A stretch of 64,000 bases of DNA from Pirellulaceae bacterium (lineage in GTDB: Bacteria; Planctomycetota; Planctomycetia; Pirellulales; Pirellulaceae): the NCBI GenBank assembly GCA_028280445.1, contig JANQLU010000008.1, positions 1 to 64,000 of the forward strand. Direction: 5' to 3'. The notes under the pieces are model-generated. The model made no database searches, had not been told where the DNA came from, and saw only the letters and a list, made by a program, of their open reading frames with translations. The position numbers and the translations under genes are program-made. This document shows, in pieces, positions 25,254 through 35,984 of this stretch. Numbering within the stretch: the stretch's first letter is position 1; each line of letters begins with the position of its first letter.

Positions 25254-28200
25254 GAAAATCCCAAAATTTGAAGCGGGCTCGTGGTCATACGTCGACGCCC
25301 CGTCAACCCCAAAGGCGACAACACCTGTATTCCTTTCGTGCGATATTAATAACTGGCCCGCCTTTGCGAAAATGATTTGCGATCCGAAACAAACCGAGAA
25401 CGCGGTTGCTAACGAAATTCACTGGAAAATTTCCGATGAAACAAAAAACTTCTTCGCCGTCGAAGGTGCGCTTTCAGACAAGTTCCAAAAGAAAATTCTC
25501 AGCGAGCTAAACGACTTTATACATGAACCCGGCTTTTACGATGCTGAACGATTCGCCAACGTGCAGCTCACCGACGAGACCAGGAAGATGGTGGAATCGG
25601 ACACGGATTTAGCGGATCTAGTTCGACTCAATGCATTGATACTTCAAGATTCTTTTCCAAACAATATAAATTTTGTGCCTTATGTCGGCCCACGACCGTT
25701 TGAGGAAGCCGACAGCTTTCGATTTTTCGGAAGAGACCGCGAGGCAAAGGAATTTGTCTTGCGAATAGTTGCTAATCCGGAAGTCCTGTTGTTCGCTCCG
25801 TCGGGCGCGGGAAAGTCATCTTTGATCAGGGCAAATCTGATTCCGATGTTGAGAGAGCGTGATTGCGACGTTCTACCCGTTGCTAGTGTTCATCCCATGG
25901 CGCTTCACGAGGCCTCAAAAGACAAATCGTTGAATCCGTTTGTCTTGTCTTGTCTGATTCGGTGGACGGAACTAGATGATTTTTCCCGCTTGGACGACAA
26001 TCCGCATGAACAAAACTTGGATTTCGAACAACTCAAGTCTATGTCACTGCCGGACTATTTTCTCTTTCGCAAGGAGGTTCGAGAGAACGAACCAAGGCCA
26101 ACAATCGCTTTTCTCGACCAGTTTGAAGAAGTCTTTGCCTACGGTCGCCACAAACAACTAGTCGAGCTTTTCGAGCAGCTTTCCGACTCGCTAGACGCAG
26201 ATCCGACACTTCGCGTCGTATTTTCCATGCGCGGAGATCGCCTCGATCAATTGGCTAAGTACATTCACATTCTGCCCCAAAAGCTGCCAGTACGCCTGAG
26301 ACTCGATATGTTAGATAAAAACGCCGCGCTGGACGCAATCACTAAGCCGCTGGAATACACACATCGTAGTTTTGCCCCCGGCGTTGCCGAAAAACTCGCC
26401 AAAAATCTGAGGACAATAAGAGTCAAAAACTTTGAGCAAGAGTATGAGACGATTGAAGAAAATGTTGTTGAGCCAGTCCAGTTGCAAGTTGTCTGCCAAT
26501 CGTTGTGGAATTCGCTGCCTGACGATGTAACAATGATTGGTAAACGTCATGTCCAGCAGTTTGCGAATGTCGAAGGCGCCTTAGCTGCATTCTATGAACG
26601 GTGCATAAACAGTGCTGTAGAAAAAACAAAATTCCCGGAAGGTGTATTGCGGCAATGGTTTTCAAGAGAATTGATTACACCTGATCGAACGCGAGGGATT
26701 GTGTTTCAGGGAAAGAAGAAAACTGAAAATATGCCGAATCGTGTGGTGGACTATTTGGGAAACTTGTACATCATTCGGCGAGAATTATTTGGAAAACAAC
26801 CTTGGTATCGATTGGCGCATGACCGATTCATCGAACCTATTCTGCAATCCAACAAAGAGTGGGAACAACGCGCTGTTGCAAATGTTGCTCCGTTGATAAA
26901 GCAACTCAGGAAACGAACAATACGTTGGAGGCGATCTAATCAGGATGACAAAGAACTCCTTGGCAACGCGGAAATTATTTCTGCCGAAAAGTGTCTGGCA
27001 GTGTACACAAGCCAGGGCGTCGAAATTGATGAAGCTGTGCAATCATATGTTAACGCGAGCAAGGAATTTTCACGTCAGAAAGAGGTTGATCATTCCAGAA
27101 AGATTGCAGAAGTCGCAAGTTTGAAAGCAACAGAAGCGAAATTGGAGGCAGACGCCGAGAGATTGCGGGCGGATGCCGAGAGACTGAGCGCTAGAAATAA
27201 GAATATTGGACTAATGGTCCTGGCCATTTTGTTTTTGGTCGGCGGGGTCGTCGCCTGGGTCCTCAACCAACAACAAAAAAAGCTAATCATTCAAGCAAGG
27301 CAGCTCAATGAAAAACATCAAGAGAAATTTGCATATATTGCAAGCAAAAACGGGATTCGCCAAGTCGAAAACGGCGACCACTTCAAAGGAATGCTGTGGT
27401 ACCAGCAAGCGATTGAGGCGGACCCAAAACCCGAATATCAAAACGAAATCGATCCTGAGGACGAGCGCCGTCGGGCGACCTATCAAGCCCGTTTAAACAG
27501 TTTATTAATGCAACTGCCCAGGCTGAACCACCTTTGGATTCACCCACGGAACGTAACCTACGCTGAATTTAGCTCTTGTCGAGAGCGTGCGGTCTGCATA
27601 TTCGAAGATGGCTTGGCGAAAATGGTTGATTGTATTAACGGCAAGTCCTTCACGTTAACACCTGGCGGCAACGAAAAATTTACTTACGCCAAATTTGGGC
27701 CACATGGTCGCGTCTTATTGACGGTCAGTGGCGATCAAGTCCAACTGTGGGACTCGTCGACCGGAAAGCGTACGAAAGCTATGAAACATGATGGAATTGT
27801 GACACGGGTCTGGTTCAGCCCCAATGGCGACCTATTGCTTACGTCCACGTATCAGCCAATCGAGGCTGACCGGCCGCATTCGCCTGCTCAAGCACGTCTG
27901 TGGAATATCCAAGAAAAACCGGCAGCGATTGGGTACATCCAGTCGACAACTTCCCGTGGCGTTTCCACCGCTTGGTTTGATCGGGATGGGAAACGAGTTT
28001 TTCTTGCTAATGGTAAGGATGCCGAACTACGGGATACTGAGACGTTTGAGATCATTGGAAAGACAAATATTGGACAACGACGGGATACCAAAAAATCCGA
28101 AAGTAAAGGGAAGACATTTGCGCATGATAGTCTCGTGGTATTTGTCACGTTGTCAAAGGATGGCAAACGTGGCGTCACTGTCACGCAAGACGAAACCGTG

Positions 28201-31200
28201 TGGATTTGGGATTTGAACAGTCGCGAATTGATCTTAAATTCAAAAGGCTTGGCTGAAAATTCGAGTCTCAATTATTCGAATATCGAAGTTGCAATTTTCA
28301 AAAACAAATTGTTGGTCAAAGGTAAGGACAATGCTGTAAGTCTGTGGACGCTACCCAGCGGTCAACTTGATGACTACCGACAGTTATTGACAGGGTTTAA
28401 ACCCACTAAAACCCTTCAGCATGGTGCGGCAATTAAACACATGGCATTTAGTCCCGATGGCAAACTAATTGTCACCTGTGGTGCCGACCCGGATTCCACC
28501 GCCCGATTGTGGAAGTCATCCAATGGGTCGCCATTGCATCCCCCCCTTAAACATGAACAAGATGTCAGTCAGGCCGCGTTCAGTCCGGACGGACGTTTTT
28601 TAGCAACGGCGAGTCGGGATCGAAATGCCCGTATTTGGCACGTTGGAACTGGCCAACTCGTTCATTCCAAGCTGCTCCATAACGATTCTGTCAGCCACGT
28701 TGCGTTTGACAAATACGGATTACAACTTTGCACAATCAACACAAGTCCAAATACGAGCAATTCCGGGGACAATCGAGGTGGCGAAATCAGGTGTTGGGAC
28801 CTGTATACAAGGAATGCGAGAACGACTCATATCAATCACTACGGACCGATGACTTGGAGCGAGTTGAGTTCCGACGGAAAATTAGTCGTTTCCACAGGTT
28901 TGTTTGGCAACGCGGTCGTCTCGAACGCAAATTCGGGTCGGCTTGTAGCCGGTCCTTTCGTGCATCCCAGCCCGGTCGCATTTGCGACGTTTAGTCCGAA
29001 TTGTAAACGGGTGGCATCATTCGGGGCGGACGGTACCGTGCACATATGGGATATAGAAAACAACAGAAAGCTTGATCCTGGATTCAGTTTGACGGGTGAG
29101 GTGCAACACGCTTGTTTCGATACAAATGGAAAACGATTGTTGACCATATCCCGACAGCCAGACAACATTAAGAAAAATGTACAGCTTTGGGATCTCAAGA
29201 CCGGCGACTGTATTTTATCCGGAGAAGGATCCGATATCGAAAACATGGCCGTATTCAACAAAAACGGCGAATGCGTAGCCTTCGCAATTGACAACAATGC
29301 CGTTCGAATCTGGAATTTGTCAGCCAACAAAAAATGGACAGTGAGACACGATGAAAAAAAAGAAATACATAGCCTCAATTTCAGCGCGGACGGTTCTATG
29401 CTTGTGACGGCAAGTTCAGACGACACCGCTAGGATTTGGGATATCAGGTCACAAAGTACTGAGCAAAAAGTACCCTCGCTTAAGCATAGTTCAGATGTCA
29501 ACGATGCAAGGTTTTCCGCTGATGGTTCGAAAGTTGTGACTGCCAGCAGTGATGGAAACGTAAGAATATGGGATGTAAGAACGGGACAAGCATTGGGGTT
29601 ACCATTGGAACATCGCCAAACCGTTATGTCGGCCCGATTTTGTCGCGACGACAGTTGGTTGGTGACGTTATGTCACGACAAAAGAGTTCGCATATGGGAC
29701 GCAAATACTCGTAACCCGATAACGCCTGCGCTTATACATTCTAAGGATTTGAAAGATGTCGTTTGCATCGAAAATCAGCATAACACAATTATTTCAGTCA
29801 TCGGATTTGATGATTCGATGCGCAAAAGAGTTACGTCGAGGTGGTCGACAGCAAATGTCACTCCAATCAAATACCAGGTTTCGGTGTCGCATTGGCCAAT
29901 CGCCAAAGGAGCAACGAATAAAGCAGATCTGATTAGTTTGCTGGCATCACATCGTATAGATGAGAAAAATGGGTTGTTTCCACTGGAATCTCGCTTAGTG
30001 AAACAAAAATGGGACAAAATTTCGAAAGAGCAAAACAAATTCGTTGGGTCTGCCGGCTCTAGTTCTCGCGAAACACGGCTACGGCAAATCGTCGCCGATT
30101 GTGAGGCCGCGAACGAGTTGAAGGCGGCTTTATTCAATCAGAATGCTTTGATCAGCTTGAAAGAGCCAGGTCGATTTAAGCCGTCCGATTGGCAACTCTA
30201 TGCGCGACGCTGCCGAATAAATTTGTTGCTCGGCGATAGAAATGCGGCGGCAAAAGACTATGACGAAGCCAAGCGGCTCGCCACGATACAGAACCGGCAG
30301 CCCCTCATGGATTGGCTTTCGCGACAGGCGGAGGACTGGTTATGGACGGACATGGGTGGTGCTTCGCAGAAAGATGGTCGCGCACCAACAACTTTCTTTC
30401 TCGACCGACTTGAACGGCTCCAGGGCGACAATCCCAGCTGGTTACTTCACGCACAGCTTAGTCTCGTTCTATTTAGAAAAAAAGGTGCACATGTATCAGA
30501 CGGTGTGGTTCAAGAAGCAATTCGGCAATATCAAAAGGCCAAACTATTAGCGGAAGAAACTAGCGATCTTTTCGTTTGGCTAAAACGGCAGCTACAAATT
30601 GCTACATCGCTTGGACAAATCGAAGCGCAAGGATTCCTTCTCGACCGGTTGATCGAATTCTCGCCAGATAACTGGGAGCTCCACCAACGGCGAGGTGAAG
30701 TGTATTTTGATTTGTCGGATTACGAAGGTGCGTTGGAAAAACTCAACAAAGCGATCGAAGCAAATTCAGATTCCTGGGTGCTTTTAGTAAGTCGCGCCAA
30801 TGCGTTTGGACATCTCGGAGTCAAAAATCATAGAGACGGGAAAAAAGATATAGCGACAAAACAGTTTAAGGCCGCGATCGCTGACTATACGTCGGCCATC
30901 AAAAACAAGGACAGCCAAAAGGAAAGATACGATATCTACCGTAAGCGTGCGACTTATTACAAGAACATTGGCCGATTCGACAAGGCAATTGAGGATTATT
31001 GGTCCGCTTTTGCTAGGATACCGCGTGACGAAAAGACCTTCGCCATACGGCGTTCGACCTACCTGTTTTTCCGGGATCTTGAAAGCGCCTATCAATGGTT
31101 TGGTAACTGGAAACAAGCCGTTGTCGACCTGACGAAGGTGATTGAAAGTTATCCTGAGTATTATCCCAAGGAAGCGGGTCTTTACATATTACGTGGTAAA

Positions 31201-31926
31201 GCGAATATCAATTCGATGCTTCCCGGTAAAAAGGAGATCAATTCGAAATACCTGCACGCAGCACGTGCCGATTTTGACAAGGCGATAGAGTTAAGCGCAG
31301 GTCAGCTCACCGATTTGCTACATACGGAACTAACAGCCGGGTACGTCCAACAGGAAGACTGGGAGAACGCCGAAAAGTTTACTAAGTTGGCTAACTTGTC
31401 GACAGATGAATTTTCCACGTTATATAACCTCGCGAGGATTTATCTTGCGGCCGAAAAACTACGAGAATACCGTGATGTCTGCGAACAACTTTCAAGCAAA
31501 TTTGGTAGCGAAGATATGCTCGAACTTGCCAACAGTGTTGCATGGTCCTGTGCTCTAGCAAAAGACGCAATTTCAGATCTATCGGTCGCAGAAGCCATTG
31601 CCAGGCGCGCGGTTTCGCATGATAAGGACAATCGGTATTACTTGAACACGCTCGGCGCAGTTCTCTATCGAAACGGCAAATACAAAGAAGCCATACAAAT
31701 GCTGAACAAGGCAATCGCCGCAGATCCCGATGAATCAAAACCCGTCTGGGATGCAGTATTTTTGGCGATGTGCCATCATGATCTTGGTGAGGGTGACAAA
31801 GCGCAACAAAGGTTGGGAGAAGCGATTGAATGGTCAGAGGAGGTCGCAAGTAGGCTTTTATGGAAAGAGAAAATTGAGTTGCATAGTTTGATTAAAGAAG
31901 CTAGGTCAATGATCACGCCGGAATAA
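25246..31926 (+). CDS. Giant nSTAND ATPase with WD40 and TPR repeats
   Basis: About 2226 aa from ATG 25246, chosen because it overlaps the SIR2 stop by 8 bases; an in-frame start at 25162 would lie inside that gene. Residues 1-145 are unassigned. A conserved nSTAND1 entry (YVGPRPFEEADSFRFFGRD) leads to Walker A FAPSGAGKSSLI near 185 and Walker B AFLDQFEEVF near 285, then a winged-helix-like part and a coiled coil. One membrane helix lies at about 653-673. About ten WD40 blades follow (roughly 790-1510; for example FSPDGRFLATASRDRNARIW). The C-terminus is TPR-rich (about 1600-2226). STAND proteins sense a trigger through such repeats and oligomerise to activate effectors. The effectors here are probably the SIR2 pair. 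The membrane helix implies the sensor part sits on the other side of the membrane or the helix is buried; the topology is unresolved. Confidence 0.9.
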   Translation: MPKKIPKFEAGSWSYVDAPSTPKATTPVFLSCDINNWPAFAKMICDPKQTENAVANEIHWKISDETKNFFAVEGALSDKFQKKILSELNDFIHEPGFYDAERFANVQLTDETRKMVESDTDLADLVRLNALILQDSFPNNINFVPYVGPRPFEEADSFRFFGRDREAKEFVLRIVANPEVLLFAPSGAGKSSLIRANLIPMLRERDCDVLPVASVHPMALHEASKDKSLNPFVLSCLIRWTELDDFSRLDDNPHEQNLDFEQLKSMSLPDYFLFRKEVRENEPRPTIAFLDQFEEVFAYGRHKQLVELFEQLSDSLDADPTLRVVFSMRGDRLDQLAKYIHILPQKLPVRLRLDMLDKNAALDAITKPLEYTHRSFAPGVAEKLAKNLRTIRVKNFEQEYETIEENVVEPVQLQVVCQSLWNSLPDDVTMIGKRHVQQFANVEGALAAFYERCINSAVEKTKFPEGVLRQWFSRELITPDRTRGIVFQGKKKTENMPNRVVDYLGNLYIIRRELFGKQPWYRLAHDRFIEPILQSNKEWEQRAVANVAPLIKQLRKRTIRWRRSNQDDKELLGNAEIISAEKCLAVYTSQGVEIDEAVQSYVNASKEFSRQKEVDHSRKIAEVASLKATEAKLEADAERLRADAERLSARNKNIGLMVLAILFLVGGVVAWVLNQQQKKLIIQARQLNEKHQEKFAYIASKNGIRQVENGDHFKGMLWYQQAIEADPKPEYQNEIDPEDERRRATYQARLNSLLMQLPRLNHLWIHPRNVTYAEFSSCRERAVCIFEDGLAKMVDCINGKSFTLTPGGNEKFTYAKFGPHGRVLLTVSGDQVQLWDSSTGKRTKAMKHDGIVTRVWFSPNGDLLLTSTYQPIEADRPHSPAQARLWNIQEKPAAIGYIQSTTSRGVSTAWFDRDGKRVFLANGKDAELRDTETFEIIGKTNIGQRRDTKKSESKGKTFAHDSLVVFVTLSKDGKRGVTVTQDETVWIWDLNSRELILNSKGLAENSSLNYSNIEVAIFKNKLLVKGKDNAVSLWTLPSGQLDDYRQLLTGFKPTKTLQHGAAIKHMAFSPDGKLIVTCGADPDSTARLWKSSNGSPLHPPLKHEQDVSQAAFSPDGRFLATASRDRNARIWHVGTGQLVHSKLLHNDSVSHVAFDKYGLQLCTINTSPNTSNSGDNRGGEIRCWDLYTRNARTTHINHYGPMTWSELSSDGKLVVSTGLFGNAVVSNANSGRLVAGPFVHPSPVAFATFSPNCKRVASFGADGTVHIWDIENNRKLDPGFSLTGEVQHACFDTNGKRLLTISRQPDNIKKNVQLWDLKTGDCILSGEGSDIENMAVFNKNGECVAFAIDNNAVRIWNLSANKKWTVRHDEKKEIHSLNFSADGSMLVTASSDDTARIWDIRSQSTEQKVPSLKHSSDVNDARFSADGSKVVTASSDGNVRIWDVRTGQALGLPLEHRQTVMSARFCRDDSWLVTLCHDKRVRIWDANTRNPITPALIHSKDLKDVVCIENQHNTIISVIGFDDSMRKRVTSRWSTANVTPIKYQVSVSHWPIAKGATNKADLISLLASHRIDEKNGLFPLESRLVKQKWDKISKEQNKFVGSAGSSSRETRLRQIVADCEAANELKAALFNQNALISLKEPGRFKPSDWQLYARRCRINLLLGDRNAAAKDYDEAKRLATIQNRQPLMDWLSRQAEDWLWTDMGGASQKDGRAPTTFFLDRLERLQGDNPSWLLHAQLSLVLFRKKGAHVSDGVVQEAIRQYQKAKLLAEETSDLFVWLKRQLQIATSLGQIEAQGFLLDRLIEFSPDNWELHQRRGEVYFDLSDYEGALEKLNKAIEANSDSWVLLVSRANAFGHLGVKNHRDGKKDIATKQFKAAIADYTSAIKNKDSQKERYDIYRKRATYYKNIGRFDKAIEDYWSAFARIPRDEKTFAIRRSTYLFFRDLESAYQWFGNWKQAVVDLTKVIESYPEYYPKEAGLYILRGKANINSMLPGKKEINSKYLHAARADFDKAIELSAGQLTDLLHTELTAGYVQQEDWENAEKFTKLANLSTDEFSTLYNLARIYLAAEKLREYRDVCEQLSSKFGSEDMLELANSVAWSCALAKDAISDLSVAEAIARRAVSHDKDNRYYLNTLGAVLYRNGKYKEAIQMLNKAIAADPDESKPVWDAVFLAMCHHDLGEGDKAQQRLGEAIEWSEEVASRLLWKEKIELHSLIKEARSMITPE

Positions 31927-31943
31927 ACTGTTAGGAAATCGTA

Positions 31944-33005
31944 TCACAATACAACATTTGGTTGACCTTGTCGTGGGAGCGACTCGTGAAACTGTACCAA
32001 GCTTGGCACGAGGCCAAGCTTCAGCCTCAAACCGCCTTTGCCGTTCTTGTCCTTCTCAATGATGCGTTCCGTTTCCGCTTTCCAGCCGCGGGCAGAAATC
32101 GAGTAGCAATCGTCCTGCATTGTGCCTGCCCAGTAGTCCATCAAATGCTGGTAGACGGCATAGTGGTCGATGAGCGGTTTTCCTCGATAGTGGGCCAGCA
32201 ACGCTTCGCTGATGTCGACAATCAGTTCCTATGGCTTGTGGCCCGCTTCGAGTGAGTGAAGTTGTTTGGCCGACTTCTTTCGCCATTTGGTGAAGTGATC
32301 GTTCATGCCGGAAATGTAGTCGGTGAACTCAGGATGCTCGAAGATCGTGGTTTTGACCGTGGCCATGTCGACCGCCAGATCGCGATAGCCTTCACGGTTT
32401 TTTCCTTGAACAGCGATTTACGTAACGTCGGGCAGACGTCCCAGAATTCCTGCATCGCACCGATGTCGGGGGGCGGGATGCCGCCAAACAGATGGCCGGC
32501 GATGTCCTGCGTGTCTTCAGTTTCCTGACTTTCAATGTAACGCAGCAGATTCAGGTTGAATTCGTTGCGTTCGATTTCGTCGAAGCCACCGTGGCGTGAG
32601 TAGCCAGGTTTTTCTGCACCCGCATTGAAGGTGTCGACGATGCGGTGAATGTCTTGCGAACGCAATCGGTTTTTCGGGCCGTCTTTCATGAAGCCTTTGC
32701 TGGCGTCGACCATGAAGATGCCTTTGATGTATCCGCTGCGAATCAGCTTCTTGCGGATCGTGGCTTCGGCGTTACCTCGGAACAAAACACCGTGCGGCAG
32801 GATGCAGGCTCCGGTGTCCGTACTCTTGAGCGAACGAACAATGTGCAGCAGGTAGGCATAGTCGCCTAGTTTGCCCGGTGGTGTGCCAAACGGCTGAAAG
32901 CGATTCCATACGTCGTTTTCCAGATCGAGTCCGGTGCGCCAGCGTTTATCAGAAAACGGAGGATTGGCAACAACGTAGTCGAAGGTTGCGAGTTCGCCTT
33001 TCGTC
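31944..33005 (-). pseudogene. hsdM: Type I restriction-modification methyltransferase remnant
   Basis: Several frames on the minus strand together give a decayed HsdM. Near 32990-32940 the target motif region reads FDYVVANPPFSDKRWRTGLD. This is followed by KLGDYAYLLHIVRSLKS and, in the next open frame, NAEATIRKKLIRSGYIKGIF, FEAGAEKPGYSRH-like and DTQDIAGHLFGG segments. A C-terminal piece (YAVYQHLMDYWAGTMQDDCY) lies in yet another frame near 32180-32110. The SAM-binding motif I and the whole N-terminal domain are missing. At least two frameshifts are present, and no hsdS or hsdR is seen in the window. This is the remains of a type I system lost before the present islands formed. Confidence 0.85.
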
Positions 33006-33848
33006 TATATTTTGACATGTCCAGACCTTTTGGTTGACAGTCATAAATGTGAATACTGTATTTGTTTGTCGCACATAGTCTACAGGTTTCAAACGAAGCC
33101 ATGGAATCACCAAACGAAAAGCAACTCGATCAAAAATCATGTTCAGCTGGTTTTTCGATGACCAACTTCGGATCAGATCCAGCGTCTTACTTTTGGTCTA
33201 GGGCCGGTTATGTGGACATCGCTCTGTCATACTCACGAACTTGGCCAAACTGCATCGGCGTGAAACTTGCGTGAAACTTCGAGGTAGTTTCAGAAACTTG
33301 GTGTTTTTGGCACTTGAATCAATTTCTATCCCCACCTCAATGGTAAGAATCTATCGGAAGCCGCCTACAATCGATTCGCACTCTTTGTTTTAACAACTCG
33401 TCGTTTCCGTTTACTTTTTCGAGAACGACCGTTTTCTAAACCTTTCAGTTCGAGTGCCAGCAATACCGTGAATGGCCATTTGTCGCAGCAGTAGATCTAT
33501 TGTCTGAATTAGCGATGCAGGCTCCAAGGATTAAATTTATCTTGGGGCGCGACAGTCTGAAAATCCGAATTTAGTCTACCAATACTGCAGTTGGTCGAAA
33601 AAAACAAAAACGGATTAGCGCTTGGAATCAATTTGGCACTCCAAGATAGGTTCCAGCTCGTGTGACCACGCCAACGTTTTCTCGAAAATTTTGTTAAGCT
33701 AAAAGCGATGTACTGAAGCTGTGGTCCGTCAAAGCTGAGTTGAATAGGGTTGCCATTTACGCTGGCACCTTAATCACCAGGAAAAACAAAACCACATTGG
33801 ACATTTCAGCCCTGATGGACCACTACAGTAGTAAGGGAGTCACAAAAA
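33006..33848. other. Intergenic stretch with repeat families A and B
   Basis: No gene I can support. It holds a family B palindrome fragment near 33253 (CGGCGTGAAACTTGCGTGAA) and the first family A repeat at 33395-33458. The last 70 bases presumably carry the promoter and start region of the NucS-like gene. Confidence 0.4.
33395..33458. repeat. Dispersed repeat family A, copy 1
   Basis: Imperfect inverted repeat of about 62 bases starting AACTCGTCG and ending near CGAGTGC, with central block TTTTTCGAGAACGACCGTTT. Further copies at 35593-35654 and 37232-37292. The three copies bracket the NucS-like and Mrr-like nuclease genes. Confidence 0.6.
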
Positions 33849-35402
33849 TTGTCAGCAAATGAATGCACAATTCGGGACAATCTCGCAAAACAACTTGGTA
33901 TTTTGGAACGAGGTCTTGAGCTTGTTGCAACGGAGTATCCGCTTCCAAATCCTTATGGATCTAAGGGATACATTGATATTCTCGCGAAAGACGGATTTGG
34001 TAATCGAGTAATTGTTGAGCTAAAGCGAAGCAATCAGTCGGCGCGCCAAGCTATTCACGAAATTTTTAAATACGCGGCACTTCTGCGTTCAAAAGAAGGT
34101 CTTCTTTATGGAAAGCTTCGATGTCTTATTGTGTCAACAGAGTGGCATGAATTGGCAGTGCCTTTCGCAGAGTTTTTGAGGGTTGCCGACTGCCAATGCG
34201 ACGGTTTTGCCATTTCAGTTGATCACGAAGGAGCCGTGATTTCGGCAGAAAAACAACAGCCCGTTCATTTGGCTGAGCCAATAAAACTATTTCAGGAACA
34301 TGCCATTTTTCTTTTCAAGACGCACCAAACTCGTGATAGCGCTATAGACAACATATCAAATGCATTTGTAGCCGCAGGTGGTTTAGGTTCTTTCTTGATG
34401 ATAGTTGACTACCGAGGTGACAGTACGATGGTAATTTACAAGTACGTTATCTACCTTGCGCCAACATGTATTTCAGACGCAACAATTAGTGCTATCAAAA
34501 ATGAGCTGATCGAGGAATATGGTAGTGAATTTGATGCCCAAGAATTGCGGCGTTCCGTTGAAGAGCACTTTCAAGGATTGATTTTGGAAACCGCCGACAA
34601 CGTATGGGACAGCTACGAGATCGGCAATCCAGAAAAGTTTGTCACAATATTAGAAATGGGTTGGGCGGTAGACCGAATTATTCGAATTGGCTCGACTCCA
34701 ACTGAAGCTTCCTATACTGACGATGAAGTAAAGCAACTGGTAGCAGGTACAGAAGGGCAAAATACAGTACAGTTTTGTTCGTTTTCTAGTCCTCGATTGA
34801 ATATCCAATGGAAAGAAGTAAAAGAAAATGCAGAATACTGCCTCAAAGGCAATGATAGTTGGCTAAATGGATTCAATTGGTTTCATAGTCTAATTCAATC
34901 CGAATATAATTCGGCAAACGTTGGTATCGCAATTTACAATCCACTCAATTTACCAGTGGGTTTATTCAAAATTCTCGAACGCAACGATACAAGATTTTTA
35001 CCTAGCTTTGAGATTGTGACGATTGATTCTGAATCGAATTCCCTGATCAGTCTACTTGGGCAAATTGAATGGGATGGTACAACGCAGCCATCCAGTGTAT
35101 CCGAAGTTTTTACACCAGGAATTGGGGGCCTCGAAATGTTCTTCCTAAGATCCAATCTTGGGGGCGCGTGGGAACTCGATACTGAGTTGATGAGTAGGCA
35201 TGGACTCTACTACGCGTTGACGCGAGTGGACGAAAATAATAATAGTTTTGACTCAGCGCCAATTGCAGTAACGAGTGGTCAATCATACGAATGTCAAAAA
35301 CGAGCTAGCTCTGGAAAGACCATCGACGAATTTGTTGAAGCAAACATTGATTATCTTCGTGAGTTTGTCGTCAAAATGAATAGCTGCCACTTTGGACTGT
35401 AA
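33849..35402 (+). CDS. NucS-like nuclease-domain protein, probable defence gene
   Basis: 517 aa from a TTG start. The N-terminal 100 residues have the endonuclease NucS/PD-(D/E)xK pattern: LERGLELVATEYPLPNPYG, then YIDILAKDGFGNRVIVELKR, with the catalytic Asp in IDIL and Glu-Leu-Lys in VELKR. The rest (about 120-517) is not recognised. It contains a mixed alpha/beta region and a C-terminal part with Trp, Gly and acidic turns. NucS-type domains bind branched or mismatched DNA. Isolated fusions of this kind occur in defence islands. It lies between two family A repeats, next to an Mrr-like gene. No partner gene is obvious. Confidence 0.7.
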   Translation: MSANECTIRDNLAKQLGILERGLELVATEYPLPNPYGSKGYIDILAKDGFGNRVIVELKRSNQSARQAIHEIFKYAALLRSKEGLLYGKLRCLIVSTEWHELAVPFAEFLRVADCQCDGFAISVDHEGAVISAEKQQPVHLAEPIKLFQEHAIFLFKTHQTRDSAIDNISNAFVAAGGLGSFLMIVDYRGDSTMVIYKYVIYLAPTCISDATISAIKNELIEEYGSEFDAQELRRSVEEHFQGLILETADNVWDSYEIGNPEKFVTILEMGWAVDRIIRIGSTPTEASYTDDEVKQLVAGTEGQNTVQFCSFSSPRLNIQWKEVKENAEYCLKGNDSWLNGFNWFHSLIQSEYNSANVGIAIYNPLNLPVGLFKILERNDTRFLPSFEIVTIDSESNSLISLLGQIEWDGTTQPSSVSEVFTPGIGGLEMFFLRSNLGGAWELDTELMSRHGLYYALTRVDENNNSFDSAPIAVTSGQSYECQKRASSGKTIDEFVEANIDYLREFVVKMNSCHFGL

Positions 35403-35984
35403 ATTGCGTCTTGTTAGGTAACCAGAAAAACATGTGATAATATTGTGTCGATCCTCGTTGCTCGGGGTTGAAACGCCGAGAGGGTTTTGGAAAACGAATA
35501 GTTGATGAAACACGGAAACCGGCTAGCTCGTTGGCAGTGCCTTAGAATGAGCTGTTCCGGCTGGAAGCAAGTTTATCACCGAAAGTTTCAGCAACTCGTT
35601 GTTTCCGTTCCCTTTTTCGAGAACGACCGTTTTTTGGAAACGAGATTGAGTGCTAGAAAACCTGTTTTTTATCAGTTTGGCCGCTCAAACGAATCGCTTC
35701 GGTCTGCGGCAACGGAGCAAAGTAGCCAGTGAGAATCTGCCTTCTAACGTCGAGGTTAGCGGCTTTGTGCTCGATGTAATCGTTCACAGTTTTAGCATTC
35801 TAACCTAATTGTCACCGAAGCAGTTTCTGCCATGAAGAAGCATTAAGTACCAAACAATCCCCGTTCAGTCAAAACCCATTCCGTTACCCAGCACATGCAT
35901 CTCCAAACTATTTCTTTGGCCTTGCTTACTCCCACACCAAAACATCAACCAGCGTATGAGAGCTGAGAACAGGGAACGCCAGTG
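35403..35984. other. Intergenic stretch with family A and B repeats
   Basis: A family B palindrome fragment (GGTTGAAACGCCGAGAGGG) near 35465 and family A copy 2 at 35593-35654. Small open frames here have no start signals or recognisable content. Confidence 0.4.
35593..35654. repeat. Dispersed repeat family A, copy 2
   Basis: Best-formed copy: CTCGTTGTTTCC near the left end pairs with GGAAACGAG near the right end, around the block CCCTTTTTCGAGAACGACCG. The stem has a two-base bulge. Confidence 0.6.
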
